Part shown: positions 56,086 through 64,000 of the stretch, in pieces
Numbering within the stretch: position 1 is the stretch's first letter
Layout: each line of letters opens with the position of its first letter
DNA from: Bacillus proteolyticus
Lineage (GTDB): Bacteria; Bacillota; Bacilli; Bacillales; Bacillaceae_G
DNA: 64,000 nt
NCBI RefSeq assembly: GCF_001884065.1
Contig: NZ_MACH01000138.1
Span: forward strand, 62,001-126,000
Direction: 5' to 3'
Notes under the pieces: model-generated
The model's input: the letters and a program-made list of their open reading frames with translations, nothing else
What the model was told of the DNA's origin: nothing
Databases searched by the model: none
Position numbers and translations under genes: made by a program

Positions 56086-56742
56086 CTAGTTTTCTTTCAA
56101 ATCAACAAAAAATTGGCCATTTTGAAAGCTGCAGTATAAAATTTGTGCTATATCGTTATAACCTAAGTTTTTTAATTTCCCAATGAGCCATTCATCTGTG
56201 TGTTCAATCATTTGCAAATGATTGAATTGAATTTCTCCATCAATAATTAATGGGAGTGTAAAAATCGGCGTATCATTTTTACTCTTTTTACTTTTTTGCT
56301 TTTGAAAAACAGACAACTTCCCTGACGGTTCTAAAATAGCATATTCCACATCCCGCACATCCCCGACCCCTTGCTCCCTTAGTTGCATCATTAAATCGTC
56401 TATGTTATAGCGCTGTTTCCGCATCTTTTTTTCATCAATCTTTCCCGCATTTATAAGAATAGCCGGTTCACCTTCTATTAAATGTCGAAAACGTTGAAAC
56501 TTTAAAGATATAATTGACAAAATGATTTGTATGCACATAAGAAAAATCATCGGAACTAATTGATGCCAAAGTGATTTATCGGTATTTTCAATTGCTACTA
56601 CGGCCATTTCTCCAAGCATAATGAATACGACTAAATCTAATACACTTAGCTCTCCAATTTCACGTTTACCCATAAGACGGAAAATAATTAAGATAATGAT
56701 ATACAAAAGCATCGTCCGGCCAATTATTGATACCCATTCCAT
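56086..56742 (-). CDS. yrbG: DUF421 membrane protein (YrbG/YetF family)
   Basis: 218 residues: three N-terminal membrane helices, then a cytoplasmic DUF421 domain (RFRHLIEGEPAILINAGKID, DDLMMQLREQGVGDVRDVEYAILEPSGKLSV). The related YetF is a germination/spore protein; function here is unknown. AAGGAGATG precedes the ATG. Confidence 0.88.
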   Translation of the reverse strand: MEWVSIIGRTMLLYIIILIIFRLMGKREIGELSVLDLVVFIMLGEMAVVAIENTDKSLWHQLVPMIFLMCIQIILSIISLKFQRFRHLIEGEPAILINAGKIDEKKMRKQRYNIDDLMMQLREQGVGDVRDVEYAILEPSGKLSVFQKQKSKKSKNDTPIFTLPLIIDGEIQFNHLQMIEHTDEWLIGKLKNLGYNDIAQILYCSFQNGQFFVDLKEN

Positions 56743-56845
56743 TTCTACATCTCCTTTTTTATTTATAGATTCCCCTACAAAAAAGAAACTAGTCTAACTT
56801 GATCAAAATGAAAATATGCTTGTATTAAAAAGGGGGAATTCATAA

Positions 56846-57229
56846 ATGGATGGAACGAAAAAATTATCAACTGCAATCGGCTTCGGTATTATTACCCTAC
56901 TTATCCTCGCATCTATTACTAGCATGGTTATAGCTCTATTATTAAAGTTTACGAATATGAATGAAGGGACATTAACCGTTACTATTTTGATACTAGCTCT
57001 TCTATCTATGCTTATGTCTGGGTTTATTGCTGGAAAAAAGGCGCAAGGGAAAGGTTGGCTAGTAGGTTTCACAACGGGACTTACATTCGCTATGCTTGTT
57101 TTTCTAGTTAACTATTTAGGTTTCTCTCAAACTTTATCGAACTCACAGTTACTTTACCAATTGGCATTAATGGGCGCGAGTACACTCGGTGGTATTTTCG
57201 GTGTAAATATGTCAAAACAAAATAACTAA
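56846..57229 (+). CDS. yrzE: TIGR04086-family membrane protein (YrzE)
   Basis: 127 residues with four membrane helices; SGFIAGKKAQGKGWLVGFTTG is the loop typical of the TIGR04086/YrzE family. AAAGGGGGA precedes the ATG. Function unknown; the position beside yrbG and yajC is conserved. Confidence 0.85.
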   Translation: MDGTKKLSTAIGFGIITLLILASITSMVIALLLKFTNMNEGTLTVTILILALLSMLMSGFIAGKKAQGKGWLVGFTTGLTFAMLVFLVNYLGFSQTLSNSQLLYQLALMGASTLGGIFGVNMSKQNN

Positions 57230-57230
57230 A

Positions 57231-57262
57231 AAAAGGCCCTGCACATTTCATGCAGGGCCTTC
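57231..57262. terminator. Bidirectional terminator between yrzE and yajC
   Basis: AAGGCCCTGCA/TGCAGGGCCTT, an 11-bp perfect stem between converging genes. Confidence 0.85.
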
Positions 57263-57266
57263 CTCA

Positions 57267-57527
57267 TTAGTTTTTCACAACTTCACGAATCGCATTGCGA
57301 TCGAAAGTTAAGTGTGAACCACCAGATTTAATAACGATTTTCGTTTCATCTACTGATTCGATTGTACCGTGTAAGCCACCAATTGTTATGATAGCATCAC
57401 CTTTTGCTAATTCGTTTTGCATTTGAGCAACTGCTTTTTGACGCTTTTGTTGCGGGCGAATTAATAAGAAATAGAAAATCGCAAACATCGCAACGATCAT
57501 AATGATATTCATCATACCTGGATTCAT
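57267..57527 (-). CDS. yajC: Preprotein translocase accessory subunit YajC
   Basis: 86 residues: one N-terminal membrane helix (about 3-20) followed by FYFLLIRPQQKRQK and the YajC beta domain (GDAIITIGGLHGTIESVDE). It associates with SecDF, encoded 3.5 kb away. AAGGAGG precedes the ATG. It lies 27 bases after tgt. Confidence 0.95.
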   Translation of the reverse strand: MNPGMMNIIMIVAMFAIFYFLLIRPQQKRQKAVAQMQNELAKGDAIITIGGLHGTIESVDETKIVIKSGGSHLTFDRNAIREVVKN

Positions 57528-57554
57528 ATTTTTTTCCTCCTTTTAAATTATGTA

Positions 57555-58697
<1,143 letters not shown>

Positions 58698-58706
58698 TTA
58701 CTCCTT

Positions 58707-59759
58707 TTATTTGTTTCTCATTTTAGCGTGAGATGCAACGAACATTGCGTCACCGAAGCTAAAGAAACGATATTTTTCTTTTACTGCTTCATTATAAGCA
58801 TGAAGTACATTATCTCTATTTGAAAATGCACTTACAAGCATAATTAGTGTTGATTTCGGCAAATGGAAGTTTGTAATTAAACCATCAATTGCTTTAAATT
58901 CATATCCTGGGTACATAAAAATATCTGTCCAGCCAGAAGCTGCGCAAAGCTTACCACTATGATCAGTCGCAATCGTTTCTAACGTACGAGTTGATGTCGT
59001 ACCTACAGTAATAATACGTCCACCATTCTCTTTCACACGATTTAATAATGCCGCTGTCTCTTCAGACATATGGTAATATTCTGCGTGCATATGGTGCTCT
59101 TCAATCGTATCTGCAGAAACCGGTCTAAATGTTCCAAGTCCTACGTGAAGTGTAATAAATGCTAACTGAACGCCTTTTTGCTTTAACTTCTCAAGTAACT
59201 CTTCGGTAAAGTGAAGTCCCGCTGTCGGTGCTGCTGCTGAACCGATTTCTTTCGCATATACTGTTTGATAGCGATCGCGATCTTCCAGTGTCTCTTTAAT
59301 ATATGGAGGAAGTGGCATTTCCCCAAGTTCATCTAAAATTTCATAGAAGATGCCGTCATATGAAAATTCAAGCTGACGTCCACCTTGATCTGCAGTTCCT
59401 GTGCAAGTTGCTTTTAATTTCCCTTCACCAAAAGAAATTACAGTTCCTTCTTTTACACGTTTCGCTGGCTTAACAAGCGTTTCCCACTTATCGCCTTCCT
59501 CTTGTTTCAAAAGAAGCACTTCAATGTGCGCGCCTGTATCTTCTTTCACACCGTGCAAGCGAGCAGGCATAACTTTCGTTTCATTTAAAACTAAGCAATC
59601 TCCCTCATGTAAGTAAGAAAGAATGTCTGTAAAATGTTTATGCTCAATATCACCATTTTCACGGTCTAACACCATTAATCTTGATGTTTCACGATCTTCT
59701 AACGGGACTTGTGCAATAAGTTCTTCTGGTAAATGAAAATCAAACAGATTAATATCCAT
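58707..59759 (-). CDS. queA: S-adenosylmethionine:tRNA ribosyltransferase-isomerase
   Basis: 350 residues, full QueA length: [28 protein letters not shown] at the start, [11 protein letters not shown] in the middle and [16 protein letters not shown] near the end. It transfers ribose from SAM to preQ1-tRNA to make epoxyqueuosine. The ATG at 59759 sits about 9 bases after AGGTGG; the in-frame GTG at 59771 lies inside that site. Confidence 0.97.
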   Translation of the reverse strand: MDINLFDFHLPEELIAQVPLEDRETSRLMVLDRENGDIEHKHFTDILSYLHEGDCLVLNETKVMPARLHGVKEDTGAHIEVLLLKQEEGDKWETLVKPAKRVKEGTVISFGEGKLKATCTGTADQGGRQLEFSYDGIFYEILDELGEMPLPPYIKETLEDRDRYQTVYAKEIGSAAAPTAGLHFTEELLEKLKQKGVQLAFITLHVGLGTFRPVSADTIEEHHMHAEYYHMSEETAALLNRVKENGGRIITVGTTSTRTLETIATDHSGKLCAASGWTDIFMYPGYEFKAIDGLITNFHLPKSTLIMLVSAFSNRDNVLHAYNEAVKEKYRFFSFGDAMFVASHAKMRNK

Positions 59760-59778
59760 AACTGTATCCACCTATTTC

Positions 59779-59979
59779 TTATTTGAATCGATTTATTATA
59801 TACATAATAAAAGATAATGCAATACTTAACACAATACATGTAATGATAGGAAAATAAAAGGTAACGTTACCTTTTTTCACAAAAATATCGCCTGGAAGCC
59901 TTCCTATGAACTTCCAAGCTAGACCAACAACAATGAGTAAAATACCGGCTGTAATAAGCAGCTTTGGCATCTCCGTCAT
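59779..59979 (-). CDS. yrzS: DUF2905 small membrane protein (YrzS)
   Basis: 66 residues with two membrane helices; [27 protein letters not shown] is the DUF2905 signature. Its ATG overlaps the ruvB stop codon (ATGA), with GGAG 11 bases upstream inside ruvB. Function unknown; always linked to ruvB-queA in Bacillus. Confidence 0.88.
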   Translation of the reverse strand: MTEMPKLLITAGILLIVVGLAWKFIGRLPGDIFVKKGNVTFYFPIITCIVLSIALSFIMYIINRFK

Positions 59980-60977
59980 GCTTTTGGCATCTCCATTCCG
60001 AAATGTTCATATGCAAGCGGTGTTACAATCCGGCCTCTTGGAGTTCGTTGTAAAAAGCCAATTTGTAATAAATACGGCTCATACACATCTTCAATCGTAT
60101 GAGATTCTTCCCCAATCGTCGCCGAAACTGTTTCTAGTCCAACTGGACCACCGCGAAACTTTTCAATAATACCAAGTAATAATTTATGGTCAATATGATC
60201 AAGACCTAATTTATCTACTTGCAGTAGTTCTAACGCCATTTGTGTAATTTCCATTGCAATTGTTCCGTCGCTGCGAACTTGTGCGAAATCACGTACACGT
60301 CGTAATAAACGATTCGCTATACGAGGTGTGCCACGAGCACGTCTTGCAATTTCTAGTGCAGCTAATGAGTCGATTTCAACTTCAAACACTTCTGCTGTAC
60401 GTTCAACAATCGCAGAAAGCTGATCCACTGTATAATACTCTAATCTTGAAAGTACACCGAAACGGTCACGGAGCGGCGCTGATAATGCTCCGGCACGTGT
60501 TGTCGCTCCAACTAATGTAAATGGAGGTAAATCTAAGCGTACAGACCGTGCTGACGGTCCTTTTCCAATTACGATATCAAGGCAAAAGTCTTCCATCGCA
60601 GGATATAGTACTTCTTCGATTGATCTATGCAAACGATGAATTTCATCAATAAACAATACATCTCCAGGCTGAAGTGCTGTTAATACCGCTGCTAAATCTC
60701 CTGGTCTTTCAATTGCGGGACCTGACGTCGTTCGAATGTTAACACCCATTTCATTGGCAATAATATTCGCAAGCGTCGTTTTACCAAGTCCAGGTGGCCC
60801 ATATAAAAGTACGTGATCTAACGTTTCTTCACGCATTTTCGCCGCTTCAATAAACACTTCTAAATTATGTTTCGCTTTATCTTGGCCAATATACTGACGG
60901 AGCGTCTGTGGCCGTAATGAATACTCTAAATCCGCATCTTCGTATCCAGATTCCCCTGAAAGGAGACGTTCGTCCAT
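59976..60977 (-). CDS. ruvB: Holliday junction branch migration ATPase RuvB
   Basis: 333-residue AAA+ motor. Walker [11 protein letters not shown], Walker [11 protein letters not shown], sensor [20 protein letters not shown], and a C-terminal winged helix ([13 protein letters not shown]). It drives junctions through RuvA. The ATG at 60977 follows AGAGGTG and lies just past the ruvA stop. Confidence 0.98.
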   Translation of the reverse strand: MDERLLSGESGYEDADLEYSLRPQTLRQYIGQDKAKHNLEVFIEAAKMREETLDHVLLYGPPGLGKTTLANIIANEMGVNIRTTSGPAIERPGDLAAVLTALQPGDVLFIDEIHRLHRSIEEVLYPAMEDFCLDIVIGKGPSARSVRLDLPPFTLVGATTRAGALSAPLRDRFGVLSRLEYYTVDQLSAIVERTAEVFEVEIDSLAALEIARRARGTPRIANRLLRRVRDFAQVRSDGTIAMEITQMALELLQVDKLGLDHIDHKLLLGIIEKFRGGPVGLETVSATIGEESHTIEDVYEPYLLQIGFLQRTPRGRIVTPLAYEHFGMEMPKA

Positions 60978-60982
60978 TATAC

Positions 60983-61600
60983 TCACCTCTTACCATTTAG
61001 TAAAAGACTAAGTGCCTTTTTAATATATTGATCCGTCGTTAATGATTCTTTTAATAACTCTGGTACAACACGAGAAACTTCCCGTTCTGCATAACCAAGT
61101 GCACGCAGTGCCTCCAGTGCTTCATCAAGTTCAACTGAGGAACCTTTCTTCTCATCAAAACTTTCAACATCTGAGAACAAATCAACAAATGCATCTGGTA
61201 CAACATCTGCTAGTTTTCCTCTTAAATCTAAAATCATTTGGCGCGCTGTTTTCTTTCCGACGCCCGGGAACTTCACTAAAAACTTCTCATCTTCATGTTC
61301 AATCGCTTGAACGACCTGTCCTGTTTGACCAGAAGCTAAAATTGCAAGAGCGCCTTTTGGCCCAATGCCAGACACACCTAACAACTTTGTAAATAATAAA
61401 CGCTCTTCACGTGTTTTAAATCCGTAAAGTGCCATAATATCTTCTCTCACATAATGATATGTATAGACACGAATTTCTTGCTTACTTCTTTGAAATACAT
61501 ACGGATTTGGTGTGAAAATTTGATAACCAATTCCATTATGATCAATTACGACATATTCCGGTCCTACATATTCCACGTAACCTGTAACATATTCAAACAA
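60983..61600 (-). CDS. ruvA: Holliday junction branch migration protein RuvA
   Basis: 205 residues: N-terminal OB fold, then two helix-hairpin-helix motifs ([16 protein letters not shown] and [14 protein letters not shown]), and the flexible C-terminal RuvB-binding domain. TTG start at 61600 with GAGAGGGAGAG upstream, consistent with the family length; longer frames lack support. Confidence 0.96.
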   Translation of the reverse strand: MFEYVTGYVEYVGPEYVVIDHNGIGYQIFTPNPYVFQRSKQEIRVYTYHYVREDIMALYGFKTREERLLFTKLLGVSGIGPKGALAILASGQTGQVVQAIEHEDEKFLVKFPGVGKKTARQMILDLRGKLADVVPDAFVDLFSDVESFDEKKGSSVELDEALEALRALGYAEREVSRVVPELLKESLTTDQYIKKALSLLLNGKR

Positions 61601-61748
61601 AATACGATCTCTCCCTCTCAAATCATGTATTCCATTTTAACATATTTAACAATAGAAAAGCGAGAATACCCCAACAAATGTTCTCTATTTGAAACTTCTG
61701 TTATTTTCCATTGACAGAAAGTATAAAGCCCCTTAATATACAGAGGTC

Positions 61749-61767
61749 GATAATGATTATCAATATT
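61749..61767 (+). promoter_or_regulatory. Fur box upstream of the orphan siderophore-binding protein
   Basis: GATAATGATTATCAATATT, a near-consensus Fur palindrome 21 bases before the start codon. Confidence 0.87.
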
Positions 61768-61788
61768 AATTAAAGGGGTTACATCAGG

Positions 61789-62733
61789 ATGAAACAAAAG
61801 CTATTTATTTTATTTACTATTATGCTAGTTGTTCTTTCTATCGTTGGCTGTTCTTCTCAAAAAGAAGAATCAAAAGCAAAAGAACAACCGAAAACAAAAG
61901 TTGTAAAACATGCTAAAGGGGAAGCAACAATTCCAGTTAATCCAAAGAGAATTGTTGATTTATCTGGATCAACAGAGGAATTATTAATCCTTGGACATAA
62001 ACCTGTTGGCACAGCAAACACGTATAAAGATAAAATCCAAAATCACTTAACGGACAAGCTAGACGGCGTAAAGGCCGTCGGCTGGTACTGGGCGCCTAAA
62101 GTTGACCTAGAGGCTGTTACAGCTTTAAAACCAGACTTAATTATTTTAAACAATCGTCAATTGAAAATTTATGATCAACTAGAAAAAGTTGCACCGACAG
62201 TTGTTCTAGAAACAAATCTAGAAGACTGGCGTGGTAAGTTTAAAGAAGTAGGTAAACTATTTGACGAAGAAAAGAAAGCTGACAAATGGATTGCAGACTA
62301 CGATAAAAAAGCAGACTCTTTATCAAAAAAAATTAAAGAAAAAACAAAAGATGAAAACTTTATGTTCGTCGCAGTTACACCTCAAAACTTCCGTGTATAC
62401 GGTAGCTTCGGATACGGTGACATCATCTTTAACGATTTAAAACTTCCAGCAACAAAAGGTACAGATTTAAAACAAACGATGGCACAAGTATCACTAGAAG
62501 GTCTTGTTGCATTCCAGCCTGACCAAATGTTTATCGTAAACTTCGGCGGTGAAGCTGATAAAGTGTACGAAGACTATAAAAACAGTGCCGTTTGGAAAGA
62601 CAATAAAGCAGTAAAAAGCAATCACGTATACGAAGTATCAAATGAAGTCTTCAATACGAAAGCATTCAATCCAATTGGAAAAGACATGCTAATTGATGAA
62701 ATTGCAAAAGAAATTTTAGCTAAAAATAAATAA
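61789..62733 (+). CDS. Iron-siderophore ABC transporter substrate-binding lipoprotein
   Basis: 314 residues with a lipoprotein signal (SIVGC, lipidated Cys21) and the FeuA/YfmC/FhuD-type fold: PVNPKRIVDLSGSTEELLILG, VTALKPDLIILNNRQ and LVAFQPDQMFIVNFGG. It delivers a ferric siderophore to a permease. No permease or ATPase is adjacent, so it must use a transporter encoded elsewhere. AAAGGGG precedes the ATG. The ligand cannot be fixed from sequence. Confidence 0.9.
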   Translation: MKQKLFILFTIMLVVLSIVGCSSQKEESKAKEQPKTKVVKHAKGEATIPVNPKRIVDLSGSTEELLILGHKPVGTANTYKDKIQNHLTDKLDGVKAVGWYWAPKVDLEAVTALKPDLIILNNRQLKIYDQLEKVAPTVVLETNLEDWRGKFKEVGKLFDEEKKADKWIADYDKKADSLSKKIKEKTKDENFMFVAVTPQNFRVYGSFGYGDIIFNDLKLPATKGTDLKQTMAQVSLEGLVAFQPDQMFIVNFGGEADKVYEDYKNSAVWKDNKAVKSNHVYEVSNEVFNTKAFNPIGKDMLIDEIAKEILAKNK

Positions 62734-62734
62734 G

Positions 62735-62767
62735 AAAAAGCAGCTCACCATGAGCTGCTTTTTTTCT
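62735..62767. terminator. Bidirectional terminator
   Basis: AAAAAGCAGCTC/GAGCTGCTTTTT stem. The right arm overlaps the last codons of bofC (stop at 62745-62747). Confidence 0.9.
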
Positions 62768-63260
62768 TATTTTGCACTGCATAGTGCTTCATTTTTTCAA
62801 TCGTCTTCACAAAACTCTCTTTTGATTTTATGCGAATACCACGTTTCAATTTTGCACGCTCATAACTCTCAAGCTTTTTCATATCAATTTGAAAGAAGGA
62901 GTGAATCGCGTTATCACTTTTCGGTACCCCTTTGAAAATTTGTAATATCCCTTCCTCTGAAACACCAAAATAACCGCTCGTCTTCAATAAAGGAGAAATA
63001 TCATCAACTTTCTTTTGTAATACGATTTGTACATCATCACGATCAACAAGTTGCCATTCTTTATATTGCTGCAAAAATCTTTCTAAATCCGCTACTTTTT
63101 CTGTCAGTATTTCCTCACTTACTTCTCCATCAACATACATGCGCTCTAATAAAATTGTAACTTGAGGTTCTTTTTCTACTACTTCTGCCCTCACATCGGA
63201 TCCATAAGCTAAGCAAAACATCATAACGAAAGCTTGCAATGCAATTAGTATCCATTTCAT
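62745..63260 (-). CDS. bofC: Forespore regulator of the sigma-K checkpoint BofC
   Basis: 171 residues with a cleavable signal peptide (about 1-25). An N-terminal BofC domain (VTILLERMYVDGEVSEE) and the C-terminal domain (SPLLKTSGYFGVSEEGILQIFKG) follow. BofC holds back the protease SpoIVB in the intermembrane space and so times sigma-K activation. GAGGTG precedes the ATG. It lies downstream of ruvA with an iron-binding protein gene inserted between. Confidence 0.9.
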   Translation of the reverse strand: MKWILIALQAFVMMFCLAYGSDVRAEVVEKEPQVTILLERMYVDGEVSEEILTEKVADLERFLQQYKEWQLVDRDDVQIVLQKKVDDISPLLKTSGYFGVSEEGILQIFKGVPKSDNAIHSFFQIDMKKLESYERAKLKRGIRIKSKESFVKTIEKMKHYAVQNKKKSSSW

Positions 63261-63423
63261 TTCCGTTCACCTCTTCTAGGCAAAATCATACTTTCATTTG
63301 TAGTTTTTCCGGAAATGGGGGTTTTATCCATATAAACATTAGTATTAAATTTCTAGAGAAAATAAAAAATGCAGATAAGAATTTATCCTATCTGCATATA
63401 TCATTTACTTTTATATAAAATGA
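63261..63423. other. Intergenic region upstream of bofC
   Basis: It holds the bofC leader and GGGGGTTTTATCCAT (63318-63332) followed by ATTAGTATTA, which resembles one end of the bcr1-like repeat and may be a fragment. Nothing else is seen. Confidence 0.4.
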
Positions 63424-63537
63424 AAGACGCCTGCAAAGCAGGCGTCTTGATGCGTTTACGGCGAGAGACCAGGCGACCACATTCGCGTGTTTAGCACTTA
63501 AGCATATCTCTCGTCTTACGTAAATTAGCTCATCGCT
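63424..63537 (-). ncRNA. Candidate structured small RNA
   Basis: The minus strand forms nested stems GATG/CATC, CGTAAA/TTTACG and a 7-bp CGAGAGA/TCTCTCG around a 38-base loop. A strong terminator follows (GACGCCTGC/GCAGGCGTC with a 3-base loop, then TTTCATTTT). GC content is well above the surrounding AT-rich DNA, and there is no ORF. A promoter lies just upstream. It is not a tRNA or a riboswitch class I recognise; it could be a forespore-type sRNA given the bofC neighbour. Confidence 0.7.
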
Positions 63538-63542
63538 TTTCT

Positions 63543-63571
63543 AATATAACATTAATAAGATAGAAGCGCAA
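63543..63571 (-). promoter_or_regulatory. Possible promoter of the small RNA
   Basis: TATATT with TTGCGC at 17 bases upstream on the minus strand. The -35 box is poor (3 of 6), so another sigma factor is possible. Confidence 0.45.
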
Positions 63572-63700
63572 CATATTTCTAAATATATTTTTCTTCCTCT
63601 TTCACCTAATTGAATTTATGTAAATTATAAATTGATAAATGCAATATATATGTTACAATAAGTATAACAGCGAAATCATAATAAACTGGAGATGGATAGT

Positions 63701-64000
63701 GTGAAAAAAATAAAAGATGAACGCCTCATACTTCAAACGTTAAAAAACATACGTATTGCCTTCCTTTTTCAATCCCTTGGTATAATCGGAATTTTAGGCT
63801 ATATCGGGTTCACGGAAGGAATGGATCAAATTACGAAATCTCCATTATGGTTATTATTTATTCTTACAAGTATTGTACTTAGTTATTTACAGTTAAGTAT
63901 TTCAATCGATGTAGAAGAAAGTGAAAAGGAAATAAAGTTAACTCCTTATTACAAACTTGTTTTACGCTCTCTTATTGTAGGAATTATCATGGCTATTATT
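63701..64000 (+). CDS. Membrane protein, N-terminal part (3' end outside window)
   Basis: The frame opens at a GTG 9 bases after GGAG and stays open for 100 codons to the end of the window. A charged N-terminus (KKIKDERLILQTLKNIRI) precedes three hydrophobic segments (about 20-38, 50-68 and 86-100). An ATG three codons upstream sits too close to the ribosome-binding site. No family recognised. Confidence 0.75.
   Translation, partial: MKKIKDERLILQTLKNIRIAFLFQSLGIIGILGYIGFTEGMDQITKSPLWLLFILTSIVLSYLQLSISIDVEESEKEIKLTPYYKLVLRSLIVGIIMAII

Overview
The window is a low-GC Firmicute chromosome segment. Gene content and order point to the Bacillus cereus group. It follows the yrh-yrr-yrv-yrb block of the Bacillus subtilis chromosome almost gene for gene (from memory: yrrT-mtnN-mccA-mccB, pbpI, greA, udk, trhP2-trhP1-trmR, mltG, yrzB-ruvX-yrzL-alaS, recD2, mnmA-yrvO-cymR, rarA, tcdA, aspS-hisS, dtd-relA-apt-recJ, secDF, comN, spoVB, yajC-tgt-queA-yrzS-ruvB-ruvA, bofC). 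Typical B. cereus-group additions are present: phenylalanine hydroxylase with its pterin partner, an AdhE, Fur-box iron uptake genes and bcr1-like repeats. I see no prophage, insertion sequence, CRISPR array, rRNA or tRNA.

Layout. 1-5 kb: end of phhA, phhB, a catDE-like pair, an XRE-cupin regulator, a MaoC-like protein and two acetyltransferases. 5.2-8.4 kb: an iron ABC transporter operon behind two Fur boxes, ending in an overlapping ankyrin gene. 8.5-15.3 kb: the methionine-to-cysteine operon yrrT-mtnN-mccA-mccB; adhE, with Rex-type operators, lies between mccB and yrhC. 15.4-25 kb: cell wall (pbpI, mltG), transcription (greA), tRNA wobble-uridine modification (trmR, trhP1, trhP2) and ruvX/yrzL. 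25-36.5 kb: alaS with its T-box, recD2, TPR protein, mnmA, cysteine desulfurase and the cysteine regulator cymR. 36.8-44.9 kb: rarA, an RsfA-like sporulation regulator, tcdA, and aspS-hisS behind a T-box. 44.9-54.3 kb: stringent response (relA), apt, recJ, a cation efflux protein, secDF and comN. 54.5-64 kb: spoVB, yajC, the queuosine genes tgt-queA, ruvAB, an orphan Fur-box siderophore-binding lipoprotein, bofC and a candidate small RNA.

The genes link into themes. Sulfur flows from SAM by-products through mtnN/mccAB to cysteine, then through the desulfurase YrvO to MnmA thiolation, and CymR is encoded in the same window. tRNA biology is dense: alaS, aspS, hisS, dtd, mnmA, tcdA, tgt, queA, trmR and trhP1/2. 

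The least-explained signals are non-coding. They are: an attenuator-like leader before greA; a hairpin that contains the pbpI ribosome-binding site; a secDF leader with a 14-codon upstream ORF and two hairpins; an inverted repeat across the recJ promoter; a GACAC specifier in the hisS-aspS T-box that reads as both Asp and His; and a highly structured candidate sRNA beside bofC.
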